A program made the position numbers and the translations under genes. This document shows positions 9,880-17,931 of a stretch of DNA of 37,106 nt, in pieces (positions within the stretch are counted from its first letter, which is position 1; every line of letters starts with the position of its first letter). The notes under the pieces are model-generated. The model searched no databases, was not told the DNA's origin, and saw only the letters and a program-made list of their open reading frames with translations. The DNA comes from Cyclobacteriaceae bacterium (GTDB lineage: Bacteria; Bacteroidota; Bacteroidia; Cytophagales; Cyclobacteriaceae), in contig JAFIEV010000032.1 of NCBI GenBank assembly GCA_020832305.1, positions 1 to 37,106 of the forward strand, in the 5' to 3' direction.

Positions 9880-11301
9880 TTATTTAAAAAATTCAGATTC
9901 TATTTCTTCAAGACTTTTTCCTTTGGTTTCCGGCAAGCTTTTGATTATGAACAGGTATCCTGTCAAACATATACCCCCATAAACCCAAAAGGTCCCCGAG
10001 GCATTCAGGGCACTGTTCAATAAAGGAAAAGAAAAGGTAAGCGCAAATGATGCTATCCAAAGACTTAAAGTAGCCAATGACATGGCCATCCCCCTGATCC
10101 GATTAGGAAATATTTCCGAAAGGATTACCCAGGTTACCGGAGCCAGGGTCATGGCATAGATGGCAATGGCTCCTACCACCAATACGAGGATTGGAAAACC
10201 CGTCCAAGTTAAATAATAACTCAATCCCAAAAACAGGTAAACAAAAGTCAATCCCAAAGACCCAAAAACCATAAGCCGCTTCCTTCCCCAATGATCCACC
10301 AAGCGCATGGCCAACAAAGTGAAAGCTAAGTTGACACTTCCGGTAATAATGATATTGAACAACATATCCCCTACGCTATACCCTGCCTGGGTGAAAATTT
10401 CTTCGGCATAATTGAAAATAACGTTGATCCCGCACCATTGCTGAAAAACAGCCAAGACAATACCTATAACAAGTATTGGTTTCATTTTGGGATGTAGGAA
10501 GTCCTTCACGTTAACTTTGGGCAATTTATCAGCAAGTGTTGCCTGTATGTTTCCCACTTCTTCTTGCGCATAGTGCCTGCCACCTATCTTTTCCAAAACT
10601 TTCATTGCCTCACTTTCCTTTTGAATTTTAATAAGAAACCTCGGACTTCTGGGGACGGCAAACATCAGCAAAAAGAAGGCAGTGGCCGGAATCAATTCTG
10701 CCCAAAACATCCATCTCCAGCCCATCAAACCGTTCCAGGAAGCCTTCATTTCCAGGGACCCCACCGACTCAGGTACTGGCTCAGCGATAAGGTAATTGAC
10801 GACCTGAGCCGCCAATATCCCGATGACTATGGTCAATTGATTAATAGAAACAAACCGTCCTCTAAGTGGCGCAGGGGCCAATTCAGAAATATACAAAGGG
10901 GATAGAGTAGACGCCAACCCAATACCAATACCTCCCAGGATCCGATAAAAAACAAACCATGAAAAATCGTTGGCATATCCACTGCCAAACGCGGAAACCA
11001 TAAACAGAAAAGCTGCCCCAATTAGTGGATATTTCCGACCATATTTATCAGAAAAGGCACCGGCAAGCAATGCCCCAAAGATACAGCCAATCAGGGCACT
11101 ACTCATGGCCCATCCCTGGAGTCGAGGCTCACTTTTAATGTCAAAATACAATTCGTAAAAAGGCTTTGCCCCGCCAATTACCACCCAATCATAACCAAAC
11201 AATAGCCCGCCCAAAGCTGAGGTGACTGCTAAAGCCAAAAGGTATTGCATGTTAAAGCTGTTATCCTTGACAGCGGCTTCTTCGTTTGGGTTTTGGGTCA
11301 T
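9880..11301 (-). CDS. MFS sugar porter (sugar:proton symporter family)
   Basis: 473 residues with twelve expected membrane segments. The sugar porter family signatures are clear: LGGLLFGYDWVVIGG near the N-terminus, DKYGRK after segment 2, GIGIGLASTLSPLYISE.AP...RG in segment 4, DHWGRKRL between segments 8 and 9, and PETKGKSLEEIE at the end. Such proteins import monosaccharides such as galactose, xylose, glucose or fucose across the inner membrane with a proton. It is the first gene of the minus-strand arm opposite the AraC gene, and a TTTG / TAAATTTG promoter lies about 90-100 bases upstream. The sugar is not predictable, but the PUL context suggests the monomer freed by the GH2 and GH29-like enzymes. 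Confidence 0.93.
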   Translation of the reverse strand: MTQNPNEEAAVKDNSFNMQYLLALAVTSALGGLLFGYDWVVIGGAKPFYELYFDIKSEPRLQGWAMSSALIGCIFGALLAGAFSDKYGRKYPLIGAAFLFMVSAFGSGYANDFSWFVFYRILGGIGIGLASTLSPLYISELAPAPLRGRFVSINQLTIVIGILAAQVVNYLIAEPVPESVGSLEMKASWNGLMGWRWMFWAELIPATAFFLLMFAVPRSPRFLIKIQKESEAMKVLEKIGGRHYAQEEVGNIQATLADKLPKVNVKDFLHPKMKPILVIGIVLAVFQQWCGINVIFNYAEEIFTQAGYSVGDMLFNIIITGSVNLAFTLLAMRLVDHWGRKRLMVFGSLGLTFVYLFLGLSYYLTWTGFPILVLVVGAIAIYAMTLAPVTWVILSEIFPNRIRGMAMSLATLSLWIASFALTFSFPLLNSALNASGTFWVYGGICLTGYLFIIKSLPETKGKSLEEIESEFFK

Positions 11302-11400
11302 TGTATCGGGGTTTGTTATTTAAATTTTCAAAATATTGGCATTTAGAAAAAAGGTCAAAACCATTCCCTGAAATTTCTGAATTCGAAGAATATACATCGC

Positions 11401-11430
11401 CAAATTTATTCAATTATCACGCTTACCAAA
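11401..11430 (-). promoter_or_regulatory. Bacteroidota-type promoter of the sugar-porter arm
   Basis: On the minus strand TTTG (11430-11427) is followed after 18 bases by TAAATTTG (11408-11401). This fits the known Bacteroidota -33 TTTG and -7 TAnnTTTG elements. Transcription would start near 11394, giving a leader of roughly 90 bases before the ATG at 11301. No equally good promoter was found on the plus strand for the AraC gene. Confidence 0.6.
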
Positions 11431-11450
11431 TGGATGAAAACTTTTTAAAC

Positions 11451-11482
11451 ATAGACAATTGTCCAATGTCCGCATGGTCTAT
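11451..11482. promoter_or_regulatory. Palindromic candidate operator between AraC gene and sugar porter
   Basis: ATAGAC (11451-11456) and GTCTAT (11477-11482) form an inverted repeat, and within it lies the perfect palindrome GACAATTGTC (11454-11463). The site ends about 20 bases upstream of the -33 element of the sugar-porter promoter, a position typical for an activator. The divergent AraC gene makes that protein the natural candidate to bind. This is inference; AraC proteins more often use direct repeats. Confidence 0.35.
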
Positions 11483-11655
11483 AGAAAGAAATTTCAAATA
11501 GTTAGTCGCTGAACTATTTTTTTTTTAGATTGACGAAAATCCTTATTAAAATCGCATGAGAACATAGTTGGAAAAAAGTAAACTGCGTTTGCCCCCTGTA
11601 GAAAATATTGATCAATACAAACTGATATGAACAATAATTAAACCCAAAAGTACCT

Positions 11656-12543
11656 ATGAACGGAAATTTTTTGATGAAAAGAGGATTTAAGGGAGAAAAA
11701 ATAATAGTGATCCCAGGAGAAATATTAAAAATATTTATTTCCAATGATTTGAGTAAAAACCTCTATTTAACAGATGTCGGATATTTCCCAAAAGCAAGAA
11801 ACCATTATAGAAGGCGTCCAAATGGATGTAGCCAATACATCCTGATTTACTGTATAGAAGGGTATGGCACCATCAAAGTCAATAAAAACCAGTACAAACT
11901 TACCCCAAATTCTTTTTTTATTATTGAAGCTGAAAAACCTCACTATTATTATGCAAGAGAAAAAGATCCCTGGTCCATTTACTGGGTACATTTCTCCGGT
12001 GAATTTTCTGAATTACTCTACAAGAAATTTCTAACCCTCAACAGTGGCAATCAGGTTTCATTGCCGTTTGAAAGCAACAGAATTTCAGAATTTGAATACA
12101 TCATCGACCTGCTCAATAAAGGTCTGAGTAAAGAAATATTCGAATATGCCTGCATGTTATTGTACCAAATCATTGGCTCTTTCATTTATTTTTCTTTACG
12201 ATCCACGGACAAATTCAGTAGCATGAATGATGATTTAGTCAATGCAATTAAAGCATATTTGAAGGAAAATATCACAGAAAAAATCACGATTTCTAAAATC
12301 ACTGAGGAATTCAACAAGTCAAATTCTACTGTATTTTCAATTTTTAAACAAAAAACGGGATATTCGATCATCCACTACTTTAACTTACTCAAAATACAAT
12401 ACGCCTGCGAACTAATCAGCTTTACTTCCATGCCCATTAAGGAGATAAGTTACAAGTTGAATTTTCAAGACCCCTTGTATTTTTCAAGACTTTTCAAAAA
12501 ATACATGGGGATTTCTCCCAGTGAATATAGGAAAACACTTTGA
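11656..12543 (+). CDS. AraC-family transcriptional regulator
   Basis: 295 residues. The N-terminal half (about 35-125) is a cupin-like ligand-binding domain, with YILIYCIEGYG and PHYYYAREKDPWSIYWVHF, both typical of AraC_binding proteins. Residues about 194-295 form the two-helix-turn-helix AraC domain, ending in the family signature DPLYFSRLFKKYMGISPSEYR. The protein lacks membrane segments, so it should sense a sugar in the cytosol, probably one imported by the porter. It is divergent from the porter arm and convergent with the sulfatase at 12752. I keep the ATG at 11656; an in-frame ATG at 11674 is also possible. Activation of the porter arm is inferred from position only. Confidence 0.93.
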   Translation: MNGNFLMKRGFKGEKIIVIPGEILKIFISNDLSKNLYLTDVGYFPKARNHYRRRPNGCSQYILIYCIEGYGTIKVNKNQYKLTPNSFFIIEAEKPHYYYAREKDPWSIYWVHFSGEFSELLYKKFLTLNSGNQVSLPFESNRISEFEYIIDLLNKGLSKEIFEYACMLLYQIIGSFIYFSLRSTDKFSSMNDDLVNAIKAYLKENITEKITISKITEEFNKSNSTVFSIFKQKTGYSIIHYFNLLKIQYACELISFTSMPIKEISYKLNFQDPLYFSRLFKKYMGISPSEYRKTL

Positions 12544-12751
12544 ATTTTTTGTGAGCTACTTCAGATTTTCCCCACCAAACATCTATATTAACACCACTAG
12601 CAAGGGGATTTCTCTCAGCGATTGCCCCCCTGGCCAAAGATGTCGGGGCGACATATCGGACATCATCGAAAAGTATTACTACACTGCTTTTCCATCTGAT
12701 ATATAGGTGTAAGTGCTTTCGACAACAGCAAAAGGAATATTATTGTAAAGT

Positions 12752-14203
12752 CTATTCACCTCCTCTGCTCCAAACATAACTTCCCTTTACTAACTTGCTA
12801 TATTCTGTTTTTACAAGTTTTTTCATTTCCTCAAATTGCTCAGTATATTTTTCAGCAACATTCTCTGCTTCCTTAATATCTTCGTTCATATTGTACAATT
12901 CAAAATCAACCAAATCAGCTTGTTTTACCAGGTCTTTGTTCCCGTCGTACAAGTTATGTATCAAGGGGAGGTAGGTAGAATCAGCTTTCATACGGGCGAG
13001 AATTTTCCAGTTATCGGTGCGCATGGCTACCCTGTGTTCGTTAATAGCATCGTAAAAAATCCATAACAGGGCTTTATCCCTGTCCATCTTTCCGGTTTCA
13101 ATTACAGGAATCATAGACTGCCCATCCAGCGCTCTTTCAGGCAGTTTTGCTCCGGAAATCTCTGCAAAAGTGGGCATAAAATCCAACAGCGAGACAACAG
13201 CATCCGAAGTTCCCTTATAGGTCTCTTTTCCTAACCAGTATAGAATGCCCGGAACCCTGATTCCTCCCTCCGTTGTCCACAATTTCATTCCTTTTAAGGG
13301 CCCCGGCGAACCATAGTCCCTTATTGCACCTCTATAGCGAAGTAAGGTTTCTGGTCCGTTATCTGAACTAAATATGACAAGTGTGTTTTCACCATAATTC
13401 TCTTTCAGGTATTGCACCAAACGCCCAACAGCATCATCAATATTGGCCACATTTGCAAAATATTGTGCCTGATCTACATTGATCGATTTTGGCAAATAGT
13501 CGTCAACCAAAAACTGCGGCGATTCTATCGGCCCATGGGGTTCGTGAATACAAATCTGCAGATAGAATGGATTTTCGGACTCTCTGTTTTGTAACCAATT
13601 CAAGGCTTCGTCAACAACAATCTGGCAACTAAAACCTTTCAATTCCCCTACTTCTTCGCCTTTGCGCACAAAATTATTTGGGTTTTTATGACTTGGCCTT
13701 GCGACGTTCTGCGTAGCAAACCAATGGTCGAAACCAAAATCTCCGGGTGTTGGCTGTTCTTGGCTGTTAAACTTTGAATTAAGATGCCATTTTCCCGCTA
13801 AACAGGTTGAGTACCCCACCTCTTTTAGCATGGCTGGAATCGTTTGTTCGTCTGCCTGTAAATGAACCAGATCAAGACATTCGTCCATTGGTTTTCCTGC
13901 AGCCCTTATGTAATCATAAATACCTGCACGGTTTGGGCTTCTGCCGGTTAACAGGCCGGCACGCGCCGGAGAACAAACCGGTGCTGCAGAATAGAAGTTG
14001 GTAAATTTAATGCCATCGTCAGCCAATTCATCTAAATTCGGCGTTTGAATGATCGGATGCCCGTAAGCAGATAAATCACCATATCCCAAATCATCACAGA
14101 GGATAACCACAATATTGGGTCGGGTTTCTTTAACTTCTGATTTACAAGAGAAAAATAAACTTGTTAACAGAACAAGAAAAATTATCCTTTTAAATTGTTG
14201 CAT
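12752..14203 (-). CDS. S1-type sulfatase lipoprotein
   Basis: 483 residues with a lipoprotein signal (LTSLFFSC, Cys20). Asp37-Asp38 bind the metal, and Cys77 in CSPAR is the formylglycine precursor. AGKWHL and SSDNGP are also present. The sequence around the active site (GRSPNRAG, HEPHGP) differs from the other sulfatases here, so it likely belongs to another S1 subfamily and removes a different ester. It is the last gene of the SusC/SusD arm, 36 bp after the second GH29-like gene, and converges on the AraC gene. The same order, GH29-like then sulfatase, occurs at the left edge, but those two sulfatases are not close relatives. Confidence 0.92.
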   Translation of the reverse strand: MQQFKRIIFLVLLTSLFFSCKSEVKETRPNIVVILCDDLGYGDLSAYGHPIIQTPNLDELADDGIKFTNFYSAAPVCSPARAGLLTGRSPNRAGIYDYIRAAGKPMDECLDLVHLQADEQTIPAMLKEVGYSTCLAGKWHLNSKFNSQEQPTPGDFGFDHWFATQNVARPSHKNPNNFVRKGEEVGELKGFSCQIVVDEALNWLQNRESENPFYLQICIHEPHGPIESPQFLVDDYLPKSINVDQAQYFANVANIDDAVGRLVQYLKENYGENTLVIFSSDNGPETLLRYRGAIRDYGSPGPLKGMKLWTTEGGIRVPGILYWLGKETYKGTSDAVVSLLDFMPTFAEISGAKLPERALDGQSMIPVIETGKMDRDKALLWIFYDAINEHRVAMRTDNWKILARMKADSTYLPLIHNLYDGNKDLVKQADLVDFELYNMNEDIKEAENVAEKYTEQFEEMKKLVKTEYSKLVKGSYVWSRGGE

Positions 14204-14239
14204 TTTATTTGTTTTTGTTAGTGTCCTATTTTCAGGCCA

Positions 14240-15238
14240 CTATTTTTTATTGGTACCCAACGCTTCTCCAATCGTACCCAACTGTTTCATAAAATCGTCG
14301 GATATGGTCCCATTTCGCAATGGTGGAACGTCCCAGGTTACCGCACCGCCCTTTTCATTAACATTCAGGCTATACTTTATAATTTGTTCTTCGGTAAACC
14401 TGGGGTCGCCTTCTCCCCATGTTTTGCCTAAATAGCTTAAAATTTGGATTTGGCTTCCATCAATCAATCCATCTTCATTAAACTTCCAGCGAATGCCTGC
14501 AGGATCATTAATTTCGCCTGCTGTATAGTCCTCATAAGGTGTTATCGACATGACTCTGGGAAAAACACCCGGATTAAATGCTACAATACCATTTGGATTA
14601 CCAGCGCGAGTGGCAGCAGCCATGGAAGCAAAATTTGGAATATCCGGTTGTCTGAAATGCATATTGGGTGTATAACAACCATCTATCCACCAACCAGAGA
14701 CCTTATCTCCCCAACGCATGGAAAATTCCCTGATAACTTCCTGCCAGCGCAGATACATTTCTGCCTTTCTTGGATCATCGCTATCGAATGCAAATGCTTT
14801 TACTTCTGCCGGATTAAAGCGAAACTTAGAAGATACGTAGGTAATTAGCTTAATTCCGTACTGATCTAAAGCATGATGCAAATCAACTATTAGATCGCGG
14901 TTGCTGCTAATACCGGGCGCTTGCCCCATATAATGCTCATACATTGAATTGGGCGCCATAAAAAATCCTCCGACATGTCGAATTGTAATGATCAGATATC
15001 CGGCACCTACATCCGACAATTGCTTTGCAAGCCCTTCACAATCGAAATTATCAATAAGTTCATTCCATTTATCTAAAGAAATTGAGTCTGCATCCAGCTT
15101 ATTCTCAGAGGCTAATATTGCGGCACTGTAATGTAACATTACACCCCATTTGGCATCTTTCATCCATGCTGCCCTGTTTTGAGCATTTACAGATACCGAT
15201 ACAACAAACAGTAACATAAAAATTGTTATTTTTTTCAT
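14240..15238 (-). CDS. GH29-like (alpha-L-fucosidase fold) secreted enzyme, copy B
   Basis: 332 residues with a type I signal peptide ending near Val-Asn-Ala-Gln20. It aligns without gaps to the copy at 742-1737, at about 276 of 331 positions. The barrel motifs are the same: WMKDAKWGVMLHY, TIRHVGGF and GWWIDGC with the presumed nucleophile Asp186. The differences cluster in the signal peptide and around residues 246-258, just after EDYTAGE, with smaller ones near 136-156. These may be loops near the active site, so the copies could differ in the sugar or sulfate pattern accepted. It lies between the GH2 and a sulfatase in the SusC/SusD arm. Confidence 0.8.
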   Translation of the reverse strand: MKKITIFMLLFVVSVSVNAQNRAAWMKDAKWGVMLHYSAAILASENKLDADSISLDKWNELIDNFDCEGLAKQLSDVGAGYLIITIRHVGGFFMAPNSMYEHYMGQAPGISSNRDLIVDLHHALDQYGIKLITYVSSKFRFNPAEVKAFAFDSDDPRKAEMYLRWQEVIREFSMRWGDKVSGWWIDGCYTPNMHFRQPDIPNFASMAAATRAGNPNGIVAFNPGVFPRVMSITPYEDYTAGEINDPAGIRWKFNEDGLIDGSQIQILSYLGKTWGEGDPRFTEEQIIKYSLNVNEKGGAVTWDVPPLRNGTISDDFMKQLGTIGEALGTNKK

Positions 15239-15370
15239 TCGATTAAGCGTTTAACGTTACTAATACATTTTGTCATGATTTTTTTTGGTTACATCCTATT
15301 GTTCTACTTATCCACCAACTGCAATAGTGTAAAGCTCCCAATTTTGGCAGGAATAACTTCCAGCTCAATA

Positions 15371-17806
15371 TTATTTTGCCTCAATTTTCAGCATAGATTT
15401 CCTCAAACCTCTACCAGTCACCTCAAGTATTATTTCACCAGGTTCTTCATCCGCCTGAACAGTCACGACCAACTTTCCACTAAAGGCTTTCATTGTTGGT
15501 TTATGAAACATCTCCAATGACGTAGGATCTCCATTACAGACTACTTTAAATTTACCGGCGCCGGAAACCTTAACATTTAATTGATTATCAGCTTTGGGAC
15601 AAAGATTTCCGTCTTTGTCGACCACTGATACCGTTATATAACTCAAGTCTTTTCCATCTGCCGTTAAAACCGAACGATCAGTTTTTAGTTCCAGACGATG
15701 TGGCTTTCCTGCTGTGTGTACTTCTTTCTCAGCGACCGGCTGCCCATCATCATCAAAAGCAACCACTTTAATAGTTCCGGGTTCATATTTTACGTCCATC
15801 CACATTAAACGATACCGATGTTGCAGGCTCTTATCCTTTGTTTTGGTTTGTACACCCTGACTAACACCATTTACGAACAATTCTGCACTGTTGTAGTTTG
15901 TGTAGACAAAAACAGGCGTTATTTCACCTTCCCGGCCTTCCCAGTTCCAATGCGGTAACACATGCAGCGTTTCCTCTTCTGTATTCCAGCGGCTTCGGTA
16001 CAGGTAGTAACGATCTTTTGGCAAACCGGCCAGATCAAGGATGCCAAAATAGGAACTTCGCGAAGGCCAGGCTTCATTATAGGGCGTTGGTTCCCCCAGA
16101 TAATCGAATCCGGTCCAGACAAATTCGCCAATTACCCAGTCGTAATCATCCTGCAAGGCAAAATCATCTTCCGGCAAATTAGACCAGGTGCAGTATTCAA
16201 CATCGTAAGAGGAGGAATGAAAATCATCATGGAGCATCATTTTACCTTGTACCACCGGAAACTTATATATGCCCCTGGAACTTACCGTTGACGCGGTTTC
16301 AGAGCCGAGGATAAACCCTTGCGGGAATTTTTCATACGCTTCGTGGTACAAATGCGTTCGATAATTTAATCCCGGAATATCGAGAATAGCACCAAAACCA
16401 CTTGCCATGGTAGCTTTCACCTGATCCATACCAACCGTAACGGGCCGGGTTGGGTCCTCACGATGAAAAATATCCTGCAACCATTTTGCACGTTTCACCC
16501 CTTCACTTCCATGCTGGTCGGGTACTTCATTGCCCGAACTCCACATCACGATACAGGGATGATTGCGGGTGGCGCTCACCAGGTTGACCACATCCTTTTC
16601 CGCCCACTCATCAAAAAAGCGGTTGTAACCATTCTGAACCTTTGGAACTGCCCACTCATCAAAACTTTCTGCCACAAACAAAAATCCCATCTCATCAGAC
16701 AACTCCAATTGCTCCAGTGATGGCATATTATGTGCTGAACGAATGGCATTAACGCCCATGTCTTTCAAAATAGTGAGTTGCCGCTTCAGGGCAGCTCTGC
16801 TAACGGCGGCCCCCAATGGCCCAAGGTCGTGATGCAGGCAAACACCTTTGAACTTGGTTACTTTGCCATTAAGAACCAGCCCCTTGCCTCTTTCATACAC
16901 CACACTCCTGATTCCAAAGCGGATGGTTTGTTCGTCTTTTAGTTCTCCATGTTGGTAAAGCCTGGAGGTAGCCGTGTACAGATAGGGGTTGTCAATATCC
17001 CATCGTATGGGATTCGGCACTACCAAATTCTTCTCAATGGTATGACCAAATACTTCATTGGATGATCTTGTTGCAACTACCCTGCCTGTCTGATCCTTTA
17101 TTTCAGTCACAACCTCAACATCAAGGCCTGTTACTTCAGTTTTAATATTGACTTTTGCCACTTCATCAGAGATAAAGGGTGTGGTGATAAAAGTTCCCCA
17201 ATGGTTAAAACTGACCTTGTCCTTAACGATGACCTGGACTTTACGGTACAGTCCCGCTCCCGGGTACCAACGGCTTGAAAATGGCAGATTTTCCAGTCTG
17301 ACTGCCACAAGGTTTTCTTCACCCTCTTTCAAATAATCTGTAATGTCAAAATAAAAATAAGCATAGCCATAGGGATGATTGCCTACTTTCGTGCCATTTA
17401 CATAAACATGGGCATCACTCATGGCACCGTCAAAAACCAAAAGAGCCTGTTTACCTTTTCCAAAAGAAGAAAGCTCAAACGTTTTTCGATACCAACCAAC
17501 TCCAATGTGTGGCAAAGCTCCGGTACGACCTGTCCGTGTACGAGCTTCTTGATCCATATCCTGCGTTACTTTCACGGTTTGAATATCTATTTCTTTATCG
17601 AAAGGGCCTTTTATTGCCCAGTCGTGCGGCACCTCTACAGATTCCCAACCCGAAGTATTCAGATTCTCCCTTTCACCCCCTTTAACCTCCTCATTTATGA
17701 ACTTCCAGTTTTTATCTAACAAAAGTACCTCACGGACCCCATTTTGTTGTCCAAATCCATTATCGAAAAACAACAGAACAAGGAAACAGATTAATGTATA
17801 TTTCAT
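15371..17806 (-). CDS. GH2 beta-galactosidase-like enzyme with DUF4982-type region
   Basis: I use the ATG at 17806 (MKYTLICFLVLLFF...), which gives a type I signal peptide and follows the conserved leader; the longer frame to 17836 adds ten polar residues. In this numbering the sugar-binding sandwich spans about 30-195, the immunoglobulin-like domain 200-300, and the barrel 300-580, with GVCLHHD, the acid/base Glu427 in SSGNEVPD and the nucleophile Glu503 in GSETAS. After the barrel come a DUF4982-like segment (about 600-670) and a C-terminal Ig-like domain. This architecture is common in Bacteroidota beta-galactosidases acting on algal or host glycans. Cellular site is the periplasm. Coding-like sequence in another frame follows the stop (see findings), so the C-terminus may be clipped by a frameshift. 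Confidence 0.9.
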   Translation of the reverse strand: MKYTLICFLVLLFFDNGFGQQNGVREVLLLDKNWKFINEEVKGGERENLNTSGWESVEVPHDWAIKGPFDKEIDIQTVKVTQDMDQEARTRTGRTGALPHIGVGWYRKTFELSSFGKGKQALLVFDGAMSDAHVYVNGTKVGNHPYGYAYFYFDITDYLKEGEENLVAVRLENLPFSSRWYPGAGLYRKVQVIVKDKVSFNHWGTFITTPFISDEVAKVNIKTEVTGLDVEVVTEIKDQTGRVVATRSSNEVFGHTIEKNLVVPNPIRWDIDNPYLYTATSRLYQHGELKDEQTIRFGIRSVVYERGKGLVLNGKVTKFKGVCLHHDLGPLGAAVSRAALKRQLTILKDMGVNAIRSAHNMPSLEQLELSDEMGFLFVAESFDEWAVPKVQNGYNRFFDEWAEKDVVNLVSATRNHPCIVMWSSGNEVPDQHGSEGVKRAKWLQDIFHREDPTRPVTVGMDQVKATMASGFGAILDIPGLNYRTHLYHEAYEKFPQGFILGSETASTVSSRGIYKFPVVQGKMMLHDDFHSSSYDVEYCTWSNLPEDDFALQDDYDWVIGEFVWTGFDYLGEPTPYNEAWPSRSSYFGILDLAGLPKDRYYLYRSRWNTEEETLHVLPHWNWEGREGEITPVFVYTNYNSAELFVNGVSQGVQTKTKDKSLQHRYRLMWMDVKYEPGTIKVVAFDDDGQPVAEKEVHTAGKPHRLELKTDRSVLTADGKDLSYITVSVVDKDGNLCPKADNQLNVKVSGAGKFKVVCNGDPTSLEMFHKPTMKAFSGKLVVTVQADEEPGEIILEVTGRGLRKSMLKIEAK

Positions 17807-17845
17807 GTGTTTATAATTTGTTTGTTTTTGCCACATGGAACTCGC
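17807..17845 (-). promoter_or_regulatory. Conserved leader upstream of the GH2 gene
   Basis: Read on the minus strand, this segment holds GCGAG, TTCCATGTGGC and CAAATTATAAACA directly before the ATG. The same blocks, in the same order and spacing, precede the SusD gene at 24777-24817. A further shared block, CATGAAA followed by CGAG, lies upstream in both spacers. Function is unknown; it may be a translation leader or RNA processing site. Confidence 0.45.
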
Positions 17846-17931
17846 CTTAATTAATCATTCCCCTGTGTGTGGAAAGCTTACTCATGGCTCGTTTCATGAT
17901 TTTAATTTTATTCGTATTTCTAATTTACCTG

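Larger units (their letters stand above)
11302..11655. other. Divergent intergenic region, AraC gene and sugar porter
   Basis: 354 bases between divergent starts. It holds the minus-strand promoter and palindrome listed separately. A run of ten T lies at 11516-11525. No small gene is convincing. Confidence 0.6.

Noticed and set aside
9454-10023. Plus-strand open frame of 189 codons
   Set aside because: It runs opposite the DUF5107 and porter genes, has no family motif, and spans both of their ends.
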